Positions 32,684 through 42,674 of a stretch of DNA of 64,000 nucleotides are shown here, piece after piece. The position numbers and the translations under genes were made by a program. Every line of letters starts with the position of its first letter. Within the stretch, counting starts at the first letter, position 1. The DNA lies in NCBI GenBank assembly GCA_946406115.1, contig OX291544.1, positions 34,241,521 to 34,305,520 on the forward strand, given 5' to 3'. This DNA comes from Apoda limacodes (Eukaryota; Arthropoda; Insecta; Lepidoptera; Limacodidae). Below the pieces are notes generated by a model, which saw only the letters and a list, made by a program, of their open reading frames with translations, did not search any database and was not told the DNA's origin.

Positions 32684-35302
32684 TTGTTTTGCTTTATAAA
32701 AAGTGTAATGTCACAATGTCAGTCCGCCCATCCGCATGGTACTAACGCCACAACTGTTAAACAAATGCCTAGGTTGCCGCCTATAGAACTAATGTCGTTT
32801 GACGGTAATATTTCTAACTGGCCGCTATTCTATGCGAGTTTCAAATCCACAATTCATGAAAATTCATCGCTTACTGATGCCGATAAATTGTATTATTTAA
32901 TCGGAAAACTATCCCCGAAGGCGCAGGCGGTATTTTCTGGTGTCACGCCCTGTGCTGAAAATTACAGTGTTATATTTAAGGCACTTCTCGATCGATACCA
33001 GGACACTCGTGTTTTAGCATCTTCCTATTTAGATCAAGCTCTTAATTTTAAATTATCAGGTCCCGCAAGTGCTGAAAATTATCAGTCGTTTATGGATAAT
33101 TATGTTACCGCCGTAAATTCTTTAAAAACATTAAAATTAGATGATCTTTGTGATTTTATTTTATTCCATATTGCTATAAAGAAATTTGATACCGAAACTA
33201 TTCGATCATTTGAAATGTACTCACGTGAAAATAAAATGCCAACATTTGATAGCTTCACGAAATTTATAAAAGACCAGTGCCGCATATATTCTAATACTCA
33301 ACAAAACAAATTAATTTCTACTACTTCGAGCAATAATTATAAACAAAAAATAATCAACCGAAAGATCTCCGCACCAAACCCACAGTCGTATGTTACTTTT
33401 TCTTCGCCGCACTTGCAGCAGGCAAGCTGTCTGTGTAATAATATAGCTCACGACCATTTTTACAAATGTCCCGCCTTTAATAATTTGTGTCCTAACGAAC
33501 GTTTTAAATTAGTAAAACAAAATAACGCATGTGTCAATTGTCTTAGCTTAAAACACAAGACCGGTAATTGCACTTCTAAAACTAAGTGTCGTTCTTGTAA
33601 CCAACGACATCATACTTTATTCCACTTCGATAAAGACGAAAATATAAGTAAAATAATTAACAATAACAACTGTTCCCGCTCGGCGACCAGCTGTCTAGCC
33701 AGCGCGCCTCCGACCACCGGGACGTGCAAGCCTGCAATGCAATGTGAGTCAGCCGCAACAACTGCGCCTACGACGAGTAATGCACCGCACGCGGAGGTTT
33801 CATTGTGCACCACTTCCATTGCTGCGTCTCAAACGAGTGTGGTTGAACAGGGCATTAGCAATATGCAATGTATCAATTCCACCACGGTGTTGTTAGCCAC
33901 CGCTCAGGTGATTGTTTACGACAACAACAATAAGCAACACATGATTCGAGTTTTGCTGGACACTGCCGCGCAAAGTAATTTCATAACCCTAGAGTGTTCA
34001 AAGCGTCTAGGACTTTTAAATAAAAGCAAAAAATCACAATTGATTGTGAAAGGTATAGGAGGCAGCGAAAAATCTGTTACAGGTACAGTCGATATCACAA
34101 TTTATTCGCGATTTAATAGCGACATAAGTTTTAACATATCGACCCTTATCGTAGACAGAATAACAGACACTCTGCCTACCGTTCCTGTCGATGTGTCTTT
34201 GCTCGCTCATCTCGAAAAACTGAACCTCGCTGACAGCACGTTTGCCAGCCCGGGGTCCATCGACGCTCTTATCGGAGCTTCTATCTTCCCGCACATATTA
34301 TTACCAAACATTGTACATAGCAATGAACATGGTTTACCTCCCGCTATCGAGACCGTATTAGGGTTCGTTATTATGGGTTCCGTACCTACGTTATTCGACA
34401 ACAACAAACATACATTGTGTTGTTCGTCAACTCTCGATCCCATAGATTCGCTCCTCAGGCGATTTTGGGAACTCGAAGAGATCACCGCGCCGCCTGCTCA
34501 GAGTCGACATGACCTTGAGTGTGAAGAACATTTCCGTACCACCACCGTCCGCGATGACAGTGGTAGGTATATTGTCTCGCTTCCATTCTGTGACGATCCT
34601 TTCTCGCTAGGTGAGTCATATGACATAGCCTATAAACGTTTTCTTTGCTTAGAACGAAAACTCTTATCGTCATCGAAAACTCGAACCGCTTATAATGAGG
34701 TCATTAGTGACTACCTCAAACAAGGCTACTTAAGGCCTGTTGATATTGAATTGGATAATAAAATTTGTCCCGCATACTTCATCCCGCATCACGGTGTGCT
34801 TCGCGAAGACAAGTCCAGCACCAAACTTCGTGTGGTTTTAGATGCAAGTTGCAAAACCACATCGAAAAAATCGCTCAACGATATTTTACACGCAGGTCCT
34901 AATTTACAGGGGAATTTATTTTCTATAATTATTAATTTCCGGTTATTTAAAATTGCTCTTTCCGCCGATTGCAAACAAATGTTTCTTCAGATAGGAATAA
35001 CCGAAAATGACCGCAAATTCCAGCGTATTTTATACCGGTTTGATACAAAGGACCCTATCTCTGTATACGAATTTAGCCGCGTCTGTTTCGGACTTAAATC
35101 CAGCCCGTATTATGCCCTGCGTGTGGTTCATCAACTGATAAAGGATGAAAGCAATATTTTTCCCGCTGCAGCTGCTGTCGTATCCTCCGCTTTGTACATG
35201 GATGACATCGCCTTTAGTGTGATGTCTGAAGAACAAGCAGTTGCGATCTCAAAAGAGCTTATTTCGCTGTTCAAACGCGGTCAATTTGACCTCATCAAAT
35301 GA
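32684..35302 (+). CDS. BEL/Pao gag-protease-RT polyprotein (first open part)
   Basis: 872 open codons. Order: Gag DUF1759-like domain (about residues 25-200, with MSFDGNISNWPLFYASFKS); a Cys/His region (about 255-335, including ACVNCLSLKHKTGNC and KCRSCNQRHHTLFH); an aspartic protease with VLLDTAAQSNFIT (about 420-435); a linker with LGFVIMGSVP and LLRRFWELEE; and RT (about 600 onward) with YFIPHHGVLRED, LNDILHAGPNLQGNL and the catalytic LYMDDIAF near residue 838. It encodes the particle protein and enzymes of an LTR retrotransposon. The start may be the first Met or the one at 32708. The frame ends soon after the catalytic box, just where the next frame begins, with some expected residues missing, so a small deletion or frameshift inactivates it. 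GC content is higher than the flanks. Confidence 0.9.
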   Translation: MFCFIKSVMSQCQSAHPHGTNATTVKQMPRLPPIELMSFDGNISNWPLFYASFKSTIHENSSLTDADKLYYLIGKLSPKAQAVFSGVTPCAENYSVIFKALLDRYQDTRVLASSYLDQALNFKLSGPASAENYQSFMDNYVTAVNSLKTLKLDDLCDFILFHIAIKKFDTETIRSFEMYSRENKMPTFDSFTKFIKDQCRIYSNTQQNKLISTTSSNNYKQKIINRKISAPNPQSYVTFSSPHLQQASCLCNNIAHDHFYKCPAFNNLCPNERFKLVKQNNACVNCLSLKHKTGNCTSKTKCRSCNQRHHTLFHFDKDENISKIINNNNCSRSATSCLASAPPTTGTCKPAMQCESAATTAPTTSNAPHAEVSLCTTSIAASQTSVVEQGISNMQCINSTTVLLATAQVIVYDNNNKQHMIRVLLDTAAQSNFITLECSKRLGLLNKSKKSQLIVKGIGGSEKSVTGTVDITIYSRFNSDISFNISTLIVDRITDTLPTVPVDVSLLAHLEKLNLADSTFASPGSIDALIGASIFPHILLPNIVHSNEHGLPPAIETVLGFVIMGSVPTLFDNNKHTLCCSSTLDPIDSLLRRFWELEEITAPPAQSRHDLECEEHFRTTTVRDDSGRYIVSLPFCDDPFSLGESYDIAYKRFLCLERKLLSSSKTRTAYNEVISDYLKQGYLRPVDIELDNKICPAYFIPHHGVLREDKSSTKLRVVLDASCKTTSKKSLNDILHAGPNLQGNLFSIIINFRLFKIALSADCKQMFLQIGITENDRKFQRILYRFDTKDPISVYEFSRVCFGLKSSPYYALRVVHQLIKDESNIFPAAAAVVSSALYMDDIAFSVMSEEQAVAISKELISLFKRGQFDLIK

Positions 35303-36492
35303 TACCGGATTCTCATCGTTCTGCTCAAGCAATCAAGTTTGACGTTAAGGCAGACAAAATATTGGGATTGCATTGGGACCGAGTCAGTGACAGTTTGCGT
35401 TTTGAAGTTACCGCACCTGGGGATAACTGCACTAAGCGTACTATATTGTCCACAGTGGCAAGATTATGGGACCTATTGGGTTTAGTGGCTCCCTCCATTT
35501 TATACGCCAAGCTCTTGATCAAAGAGCTTTGGTTAATAAAATGTGATTGGGATGACATACCTCCACCCCACATTGTCACTGCTTGGAAGCAGTTCTGCTC
35601 CGAGCTTCCCGCGCTCACTGAGATTCATATCCCGCGTCACTTAGGCTTGATCAATGGTTGTGCTGTAAACCTTATTGGATTTGCTGATGCCAGCGAGCGT
35701 GCCTATGGAGGAGTGGTATATATGCAAATCTTTGACGGTACTAACCGCTCTATACAACTTGTCTGTGCCAAGTCGAAAGTTTCGCCTGTAAAAATCGTTT
35801 CTGTAGCGAGATTGGAGCTATGCGCAGCTGTACTACTGTCAATGCTACTAAGAAAAGTCTTTGATACAGTGTCTGCTCACTATCCCGTCAATGCAGTATA
35901 TGCATTTACCGACTCTAAGGTAGCGCTTGCTTGGATACATTCGTCTCCGCATCGTTGGCACACTTTTGTTGCTAATAGAGTTGTTAAGCTAACAGAATTC
36001 ATTCCTGCTGACTGTTTTTACCACTGTGCAGGTTCTGAGAACCCCTCAGATTGCCTTTCCCGTGGGATTACCCCTGCTAGGCTAGTTAACCACCATCTGT
36101 GGTATAAGGGACCATCGTGGGTATCTTATGATCCCTCAGATTGGCCCATAAATAAATTTAATTGTGATAAAGCGCTAGAAGAGGTACCAGAACACAAAGC
36201 AGTTTCATGTCCCACAACTTGTGATGTTCCAGATTCCCTACTTTGTATTCTTGCACAACGCACGTCAAGTTGGTCTAAGTTGCTACGTGTTATTGTGTAC
36301 GTTTATCGCTTTGCCAAGCGACTTCCGCGCTCCACGACTATAACGACTGCAGATATAGAGTTTGCAGAGGGTAAATTACTATGTGCCATACAGAAATCAT
36401 ATTTTGCCGATACTATAGAAAATATTAAGCACAATAAATCTTGTACGGCATCAATTATGAAACTTAGGCCATTTTTAGACGAAATGGTTTGA
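35299..36492 (+). CDS. BEL/Pao pol continuation: RT end and RNase H
   Basis: 397 codons, overlapping the previous frame by 4 bp. Begins IPDSHRSAQAIKFD and LGLHWDRVSD (RT connection), then ARLWDLLGLVAPS. RNase H follows with LIGFADASERAYGGVVY, ARLELCAAVLLSML and YAFTDSKVALAWIHSSP, and its last motif is YHCAGSENPSDCLSRG. The frame continues into the pre-integrase linker LWYKGPSWV and ends at 36492 in a one-base frameshift, after which the sequence resumes in the next frame. All four acidic RNase H motifs seem present. Confidence 0.88.
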   Translation: MIPDSHRSAQAIKFDVKADKILGLHWDRVSDSLRFEVTAPGDNCTKRTILSTVARLWDLLGLVAPSILYAKLLIKELWLIKCDWDDIPPPHIVTAWKQFCSELPALTEIHIPRHLGLINGCAVNLIGFADASERAYGGVVYMQIFDGTNRSIQLVCAKSKVSPVKIVSVARLELCAAVLLSMLLRKVFDTVSAHYPVNAVYAFTDSKVALAWIHSSPHRWHTFVANRVVKLTEFIPADCFYHCAGSENPSDCLSRGITPARLVNHHLWYKGPSWVSYDPSDWPINKFNCDKALEEVPEHKAVSCPTTCDVPDSLLCILAQRTSSWSKLLRVIVYVYRFAKRLPRSTTITTADIEFAEGKLLCAIQKSYFADTIENIKHNKSCTASIMKLRPFLDEMV

Positions 36493-37699
36493 TTCGCGTC
36501 GGTGGTCGTCTTACTAAATCAGCCGAAGATTTCAGCTATAAATATCCCTGCATATTACCGCGTCATGATCACGTCGTTGAATTATTGGTGGATTACTATC
36601 ATAAAAAATACCTACATGCTGGACCGGAACTAGTCATGTCGTTGCTTAGGCAGAAATATTGGATTTTCGCAGCTAGGCGACTGATTCGTCATAGAATCCA
36701 TAAATGTAATGTTTGTTTTAAACTTAAACCGCGCTCTCTTTTCCCGCTAATGGCTGACCTACCCAGCCAGCGCATCAATCGAATGGAAAACCATTTTATA
36801 ATGCTGGATGTGATTACGCAGGACCGCTTCAATACACACCTATTCGTGGCCGAGGTGTAAAGGGTCGAAAGGCTTGGCTGTGTATTTTTACATGCTTGAC
36901 TACGCGCGCCACTCACATCGAGGTGGCTACTGATTTAACTTCTGTGAATTTCCTGGCCGCATTAAAAAGATTCCTCGCGCGTCGTGGTCCCATTAAGTGC
37001 TTATTTACTGATAATGGGGGATGTTTTGTAGGTTCCCGAACTTATCTTAAAGACCTTTATGAATTCCTTGACAACGAGTATCGCACGCGCCTTAAAGATG
37101 AGCTTACCGAAAATCGCATTGAGTGGAAGTTTATTCCACCTGTTTCTCCCCATTTTGGTGGATACTGGGAGAGCATGGTGAAGGTAGTCAAGTCGCACCT
37201 CTTCAAAGTTATAGGACAACAAATTCTATCTTACGAGGAACTTATCACGGTTCTTTCACAAATCGAGGCACTCGTGAATTCGCGCCCGCTTACTGTTATG
37301 AGCTGTGATCCATCTGAACCCGTTGCACTTACGCCAGCGCATTTTTTACACTCTGCTCCGTTATCATCACTCCCGGCGGCAGAAGTCACCTCTATGAGTA
37401 TGCTCCAACGATATTTGCTGCTAGATAAACTAGTGCAGTCTTTTTGGAAGCGCTGGCGCATGGAATATCTTCACCGATTACAAGTCAAAGCCAAGTGGAA
37501 TACTCCCTTGGTTCCCATAGAAATAGGCACGGTTGTTGTCATTGTGACAGACATTGCGCCACCTCTTTCTTGGCCTTTAGCAGTTGTGGAGAAAGTCCAT
37601 GCGGGTAAAGACGGTATAATTCGCGTGGTTACCGTTAGAACCGCAAGAGGGTGCTATGTCAGACCTGTTGTAAGATTGTGTCCACTACCGACACAGTAA
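36489..37699 (+). pseudogene. BEL/Pao integrase, one frameshift
   Basis: Two open pieces, 36489-36860 and 36896-37699. The first has the MIRVGGRLTKS block, an HHCC-type zinc region (HKKYLHAGPELVMSLLRQKY, CNVCFKLKP) and the beginning of the core (IMLDV, first Asp). A frameshift near 36850-36865 precedes the TTRATHIEVATDL region. The second carries FTDNGGCFVGS (second Asp), FGGYWESMVK (Glu) and NSRPLTVM. The C-terminal DUF5641-like part has FWKRWRMEYLHRLQ and PPLSWPLAVVEKV. It ends at TAA 37697-37699, about 165 bp before the polypurine tract. Catalytic residues are intact, so inactivation seems recent. Confidence 0.88.
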
Positions 37700-37866
37700 C
37701 ACCTGGCTTCAGCGTCAGGTATCCTAGTTATTAATTATTATTTAATAGGATATTGTATAATATTCCGATTATCGCTACTTTATTATATGTTACACATATT
37801 AATATAACCATAATGTACTTATATGCAATTTATTTATTGAATCTTATTTTTAAAGGCAATCCTTTA

Positions 37867-37878
37867 AGGGCGGGGGAA
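37867..37878 (+). other. Polypurine tract of the BEL/Pao element
   Basis: The purine-rich AGGGCGGGGGAA run directly abuts the 3' LTR start at 37879, the expected place for the plus-strand primer of reverse transcription. Confidence 0.75.
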
Positions 37879-38319
37879 CGGTAACGCCACCTATCCATAC
37901 TTTGAAACAAAATATATTTTAAATACACTTCACTACTATAGTTAATTAACCAACCGGATAACCGCAAGAGAAGCACTGTTTTGGTCAAGTGTGAGCGTTG
38001 ACCACCGCATCCGCCGCGATCTATTCCAAAACCGCAGTATAACAAAGGACTAATAAAGACTTGATAAATTCCAGTTTATTGACTATATTGTGCCCGTGTA
38101 CACGTGGTTAAATCCGTGCTTGGGAAGCACGCCATCTTCCACGTCATCGTAAGGAGCGCACTTTCGTGAACCACGTAAGAAGCCAACACCAGGTAGGCGA
38201 GCTCATTCTATCCCGTATTTCTAAGTCCCGTATCTAAAGGCTCGTATATTGTTCTCATATTTGATTCAAATCATACCAGCTATCCTTATACAGTCCACTT
38301 ATTCATAATCGCGGTAACA
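37879..38319 (+). mobile_element. BEL/Pao 3' LTR, 441 bp
   Basis: Begins CGGTAACGCC (the 5' copy has TG in place of CG) and ends GGTAACA just before GACCG, so the element fits the TG...CA rule at its outer ends. An AATAAAG polyadenylation-like signal lies at about 38052 followed by a GT-rich stretch. The first 72 bp match the 5' LTR remnant. Confidence 0.82.
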
Positions 38320-38324
38320 GACCG
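38320..38324 (+). repeat. Target-site duplication GACCG, right
   Basis: Pairs with 32531-32535. Immediately beyond it the left palindrome arm resumes (CTTCATTAGGGTTTGACGG). Confidence 0.75.
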
Positions 38325-38486
38325 CTTCATTAGGGTTTGACGGTGAGTCTCAACAAATATATATATCTTAGAACTTAACACCTAAAATGAACTATCTTTT
38401 ATCTAAGAGTAGACAAAAGCTTAACTAAAGATACTGCTGGATAAATAATAGTAAAATATTTCTTAAAAAAGAATCCAACAGCACTA
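38325..38486. repeat. Inverted repeat, left arm (last part)
   Basis: Reverse complement of 39234-39397, from CTTCATTAGGGTTTGACGG to CAACAGCACTA. It carries the LINE sequence downstream of ORF1. The homology ends exactly where the endonuclease ORF in the spacer begins to be readable. Confidence 0.88.
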
Positions 38487-38752
38487 TAACCTGGTATTAT
38501 TTGAGCTGGTGGCCTTGACTTTATTCGACATTCGGTTGGTATTATAACGTCCAACTCTACTTTTAAGTTTTGAAGACTAATTAGCAGACTATCAAAATTT
38601 TTGTAAATCGATCGTATGTTTAGTGCTAAAAATCTATATTTTGATTTGTCGTTAATGTCTAAATAAGTATGACATGCATACAGGTCATCGGTTTTGAGGC
38701 AGATTGTTTAAACTGTTAAGAGTTTGAGTGTGTATTGATACGTTGTTATCCA
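38487..38752 (-). pseudogene. LINE ORF2 start: endonuclease N-terminus
   Basis: The start at 38752 reads MDNNVSIHTQTLNSLNNLPQ. After one frameshift it continues FLALNIRSIYKNFDSLL and ELDVIIPTECRI, then PPAQIIPGY. These are the first two endonuclease motifs (Asn of NIRS, catalytic Glu of TE). It breaks at 38487 at the edge of the inverted arm. The next motifs of the same domain are at 28890-29160. It lies downstream of the right-arm ORF1 on the same strand, so right arm plus spacer is the native order ORF1-ORF2. Confidence 0.75.
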
Positions 38753-39233
38753 TTTTTTATATTTTATAGTTTATGACGACCTGTTGCATGATTATACCAG
38801 TACTATAGAGTGTGGTAAGAGATAGGGCTATATGTATTATCTCACTCCTATATGCAGACACAAACAGACATATACATATAGTTTTCTTTACACACATATA
38901 CATATTATATACATATACATATGCAAACATATACTTATATTATAAATGCAATTAGAGTGTCTTGATTTATATTTTTTTATTTCTTTATATTTTTTTATTT
39001 CGTCCGGCCTATTATAGTCGCAAAAAAATGTATGTAACATTGGAGTTAGGGCTGCTAAGATTATGATGAAATAATGATTTAGATATTTTTGTTGTGCTAT
39101 GTGAATTTTAACACGGTATATAAAACAAAATATAAAATATATATAATTTCTAATAATATAAAAGCGATAAAATTCTGTGGCTAAAGAAAATAGTCAGATT
39201 GAGTTAGGGTGTCTTCATCTTTAACGCAGAGTG
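38753..39233. other. Spacer of the palindrome; AT-rich, microsatellite-like
   Basis: Lies between ORF1 and ORF2 of the minus-strand LINE. Contains CATATACATA-type simple repeats (about 38865-38945) and T-rich runs. No further coding signal. Its length and composition make it a good candidate for later expansion. Confidence 0.5.
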
Positions 39234-39419
39234 TAGTGCTGTTGGATTCTTTTTTAAGAAATATTTTACTATTATTTATCCAGCATTATCTATAGTTAAG
39301 CTTTTGTCTACTCTTAGATAAAAGATAGTTCATTTTAGGTGTTAAGTTCTAAGATATATATATTTGTTGAGACTCACCGTCAAACCCTAATGAAGAGGTC
39401 TGCAATCGTTTACCTGGAT

Positions 39420-40232
39420 CTTTTCAATTTTCGTGAAATTCCTTTGAGGCCCGTAGTAGATCGGTTTTTGGAAAAATATTTTTGAATGCTACAACTATTG
39501 CTCTTGGTTTGACTTCATTTTGGCGACGTCCTGTTTTGTAAGCTGTGTAGATATCTGACTTGTCAATTTTAACTTTTAAAAATTTGCCAAGTGTGGCAAC
39601 AATTTGTAACAGGTTTTCGTCACTTGACTCAGGAATCCTCCTAATTTATATGTTGCAGGCTCGGTTTTTAAATTCCAGGTCCTCGATTTTTGACTGTAGG
39701 AGCGAAACTTCACTTTTCAAGTCCGGTATGCTTGTATTGTCCGAATTCTGTACTCTTTTTATCGTAGATACCTCTACTTTTAATACCTTGACTGATTCAC
39801 TCATTTCATCAAACAGAGAGCTCATATGTGTTATAGACTGTTCAATTTTATCTGTCTTTTTTGTGAGATCCTGGCACGTTCTATCAATTTTTGATTTAAC
39901 CTCAGTCAGTATTTCGTTTTTAAAATATCCCAGTTTTTCATCAATGTATGACTTCAAATCGGCTATTTCACCAGCGACCGATCGCGCTACTGGAGCGTTC
40001 GGAGACATATTTAGTGTAGAATGTTGTCTAACCGGTGTAATAGAGTTGTCAATCTTTTTTTCATTTGATTTGCAGTTTGGGCATTTCCAGATTCCTTGTA
40101 TTTTTTTGACTTTTTTAAGTATTTTTCAATAGGTATACGTAAGCACTGGTAGTGAAATTGGCATTAGCACGATGAACATATTTTTCGTTCATTCTCCTTC
40201 ATATGTTTGTCGCAGGCACTGCACTTAGACAT
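39420..40232 (-). pseudogene. LINE ORF1: PHD-type zinc finger, coiled coil, FP-like domain (right arm)
   Basis: Same product as 31718-32530 with a few substitutions (for example CSSC before the shared stop, where the left arm has CSSF). Coiled coil at 40008-39646. The FP-like end has IPESSDENLLQIV, and DIYTAYRTGRRQNE in another frame. The in-frame TAA in the finger is present in both arms. ORF2 of the same LINE starts at 38752 on the same strand. Confidence 0.78.
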
Positions 40233-40352
40233 TTTGTCGTCGAAGTCGTAATAAGGTTCGTAGCGCTTTTGATGTCGTAGCGTTCCGGCGTAGCAGCTCG
40301 CACGTAGCACTCGTTGAGTAATTGGACTGCTTAATTCACTCTTCGCCGTATC

Positions 40353-40420
40353 GTTGGCGTAGCTCAGCCGCGAAGTGGGCGGCGCAAGCCAAGATGTTTC
40401 TCGGGTTCGAATCCCAATCA
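40353..40420 (+). repeat. tRNA-like segment in the LINE 5' region (right arm)
   Basis: CGTAGCTCAGCCGCGAAGT (A-box-like) and CGGGTTCGAATCCC (B box), the mirror of 31531-31600. Its orientation is opposite to the LINE. Confidence 0.6.
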
Positions 40421-40552
40421 CAACATCCACTGCACTATTCCTCGTTCTGTCCGCTGACAGATGTATATTCTTCTGTTTCTATACCCGCCAGGTGGGAGGA
40501 GATAAGTCGAGTGTATTATTAAAGTAGGAACGAGAATTGAAATTTTTAAAGT

Positions 40553-41300
40553 TTAGCCAATCACGATTTTAGAATTTGAATTTATAAATTTATTCACAAA
40601 AAAGAGCGACGTACGTCCACTCTCAACCACGTCTAATTTCCGTCTCATTACCGATATATTGGCGCCGGTATTAATCAAAAATCTTAGCCCATTGTCCCTA
40701 TCCTGTATCATGAGACGGTTGTTGCTTCTGGTAGTACAGTTGTCCGCCGCCAACTGCACTTGTCCTCGTTTTCTTCTTGATTTGGTCCTATCTTCCAGTT
40801 GCATGGCTGCCCGTACCTATTTGCTTCCTTGCAGTATCTTCCGTGATGTAACATCTGCCGTTTTTGGATCTTGACGCTGATCTTCGTTTATATCTTGAGT
40901 GAGAATTACGTTGATAGCCGCGTTGTTCACGGAATATTGGTTTTCTTCTATGCTCTATTTCAGCTATTCTTAAGTACAGTTTGGCAACCTCTGCCAGAAT
41001 TAAGGCTATGTCTTACGCTTGTGTGCTGACGCTACTAGGCTCTTGTGGAATTTGAGCTATTTGCATGGGTCTTGCACATTTCCATACTTTATTCGCTATT
41101 TCCGCCATTTTGGGTAGTCGTCCTTGCCAAAGAAGTATAAGCGTCTCCGCTTATTTTGCTACCAATTAGATCTCTCATACGTAGCAACAGTTGTGACGGT
41201 TTCTGGTCTCCTAGATCCATGTCATTCATCATTCTGATTTTTTTTCATTCCGACTCTTCGTGTACTGATAATAATCAATGTAACGGCTGGTAACTGTTTG
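40553..41300 (-). pseudogene. Gypsy gag C-terminal part and protease (right copy)
   Basis: Minus strand, in several frames: DLGDQKPSQLLLRMRDLI (about 41230-41170), AEIANKVWKCAKPMQ, LAEVAKLYLRIAEIEH, the Arg/Ser-rich stretch, a QPCNWK block typical of the Gag end in this Gypsy group, then the protease NRLMIQDRDNGLRFL and INTGANISVM. The catalytic Asp is replaced by Asn. Gag crosses the boundary between the 1.6-kb repeat and the inverted arm without a break here, unlike on the left. LINE sequence cuts the protease at about 40605. Confidence 0.72.
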
Positions 41301-42674
41301 TATCGCCTGACGTCGGTTGTGGTGAGATCCGTGGTGTCGGGTTCCTTAATGTAACGACAATAGTCGTTTTCTTCTAGCAGCAGGTTTGCAGGAAATGATA
41401 CTCCACTGACCAGATACTAATTTAATATATTGTGTAGTAATGTAGTTAAAATTAACTAAAATAAACGTATCTCAAGAGTTTCAGGAGTATTACGGTATTA
41501 CTATATTACTAAATAAAGAATAAATTGTCTCTTAAATACATAGCTATTAGTACGTGATCTACTTGTATATATATGTCTATTTTGCAACATACACTGCTGC
41601 AGTTGTGGCTTGTGAATTTGCTTATTATTTTATTTCCTTATTTAACTTATTACATATACGTAACAATTAACACTTACAAATACTTACATACCTATAGGTA
41701 ATGTGTTTAAGCCTGTACTTTCAAATTTTTAAGTCTAATATTCCAATTCACTTTTACTCTCTGCTGTGTGATTTTCGCTCGGTAAAGTTGATTTTCCAAC
41801 CATTTTGAGTGTGTGTGTAAACATTGTGTGTCAAACACAATGTTTACACGGACAGGAGTGTCAACCGTATCTATGACAGAGTAAATAATTTAATTCAACA
41901 GCTGTATAATTTATGATTCAGGCGTATCAAAACTACTTTTTCAACTTTTATATTGTGTTTTGGAACACATCCTAAGTTTATAATAGTAGAAAGTTTTTAA
42001 CATCACCTTGATTCAAATGTGCTTTGTAAGACACCTAAAATTACTGTTAGCCATACTTGAAATGTGGTAAATATTCACCAACAATGTATGATTAAATGTT
42101 GTTTATTCTGTTAAATAAAAATTTTGATTTTTCTACTTTTATTTACATAATTTCGTTAATTATGTACACCAATCCCAACTTAGTTAACTAAGTTGTCCTC
42201 TAATATAGACTTAATAAAATTTGTTACATAGAGATTGTATAATGGTTTCTAAATTTTCAAGGAATTGTATTATAGTATTTTATACAAACGTTTAGTTGTA
42301 TAATACTTTAGTCATTTAATTAAGTCCAGAAAACGTTTACATGATCAACTTATATAATCATCTAATAACTGTCGCAGCGGTGACATTTAAGGAACCTTTT
42401 TATGCAACTCTTTGTCACTAAAACGAAAAATATATGATCATCTTGTCATTTGTCATCGTTACTAAATTAAGACCTTTTGACAGTTAAACGACTCTTATAA
42501 GATGATCATATACCGGTCACAATTATTCCTTTTAAAAGACTAAAGATAGATTTCAATATGATAATCATATAAAGGTCATAAATTTCCCTCTTAGATAAAG
42601 TATTGTCATATACACGTTTCGTATAAGATCGTTTAGCGATACGTACACGACTTTTATACAATGTTTAAAAGACG
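41060..42674. repeat. 1.6-kb direct repeat, right copy
   Basis: Same sequence and orientation as 29163-30780, ending at the identical TTTAAAAGACG. Differences are few single-base changes and small indels (for example a TATA dinucleotide count difference near 41570). The Gypsy gag portion is at the left edge on the minus strand. Confidence 0.9.

Larger units (their letters stand above)
39234..41050. repeat. Inverted repeat, right arm
   Basis: Mirror of 30900-32535 plus 38325-38486. Contains, on the minus strand, Gypsy gag-protease (41050-40553), the LINE 5' region, and LINE ORF1 (40232-39420). Here the arm is contiguous with the 1.6-kb repeat at 41060, which gives the natural Gypsy gag order, so this side is likely the original. 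Confidence 0.88.

Noticed and set aside
38860..38945. CATATA repeats as a CRISPR-like or regulatory array
   Set aside because: Irregular microsatellite without unique spacers; eukaryotic context.
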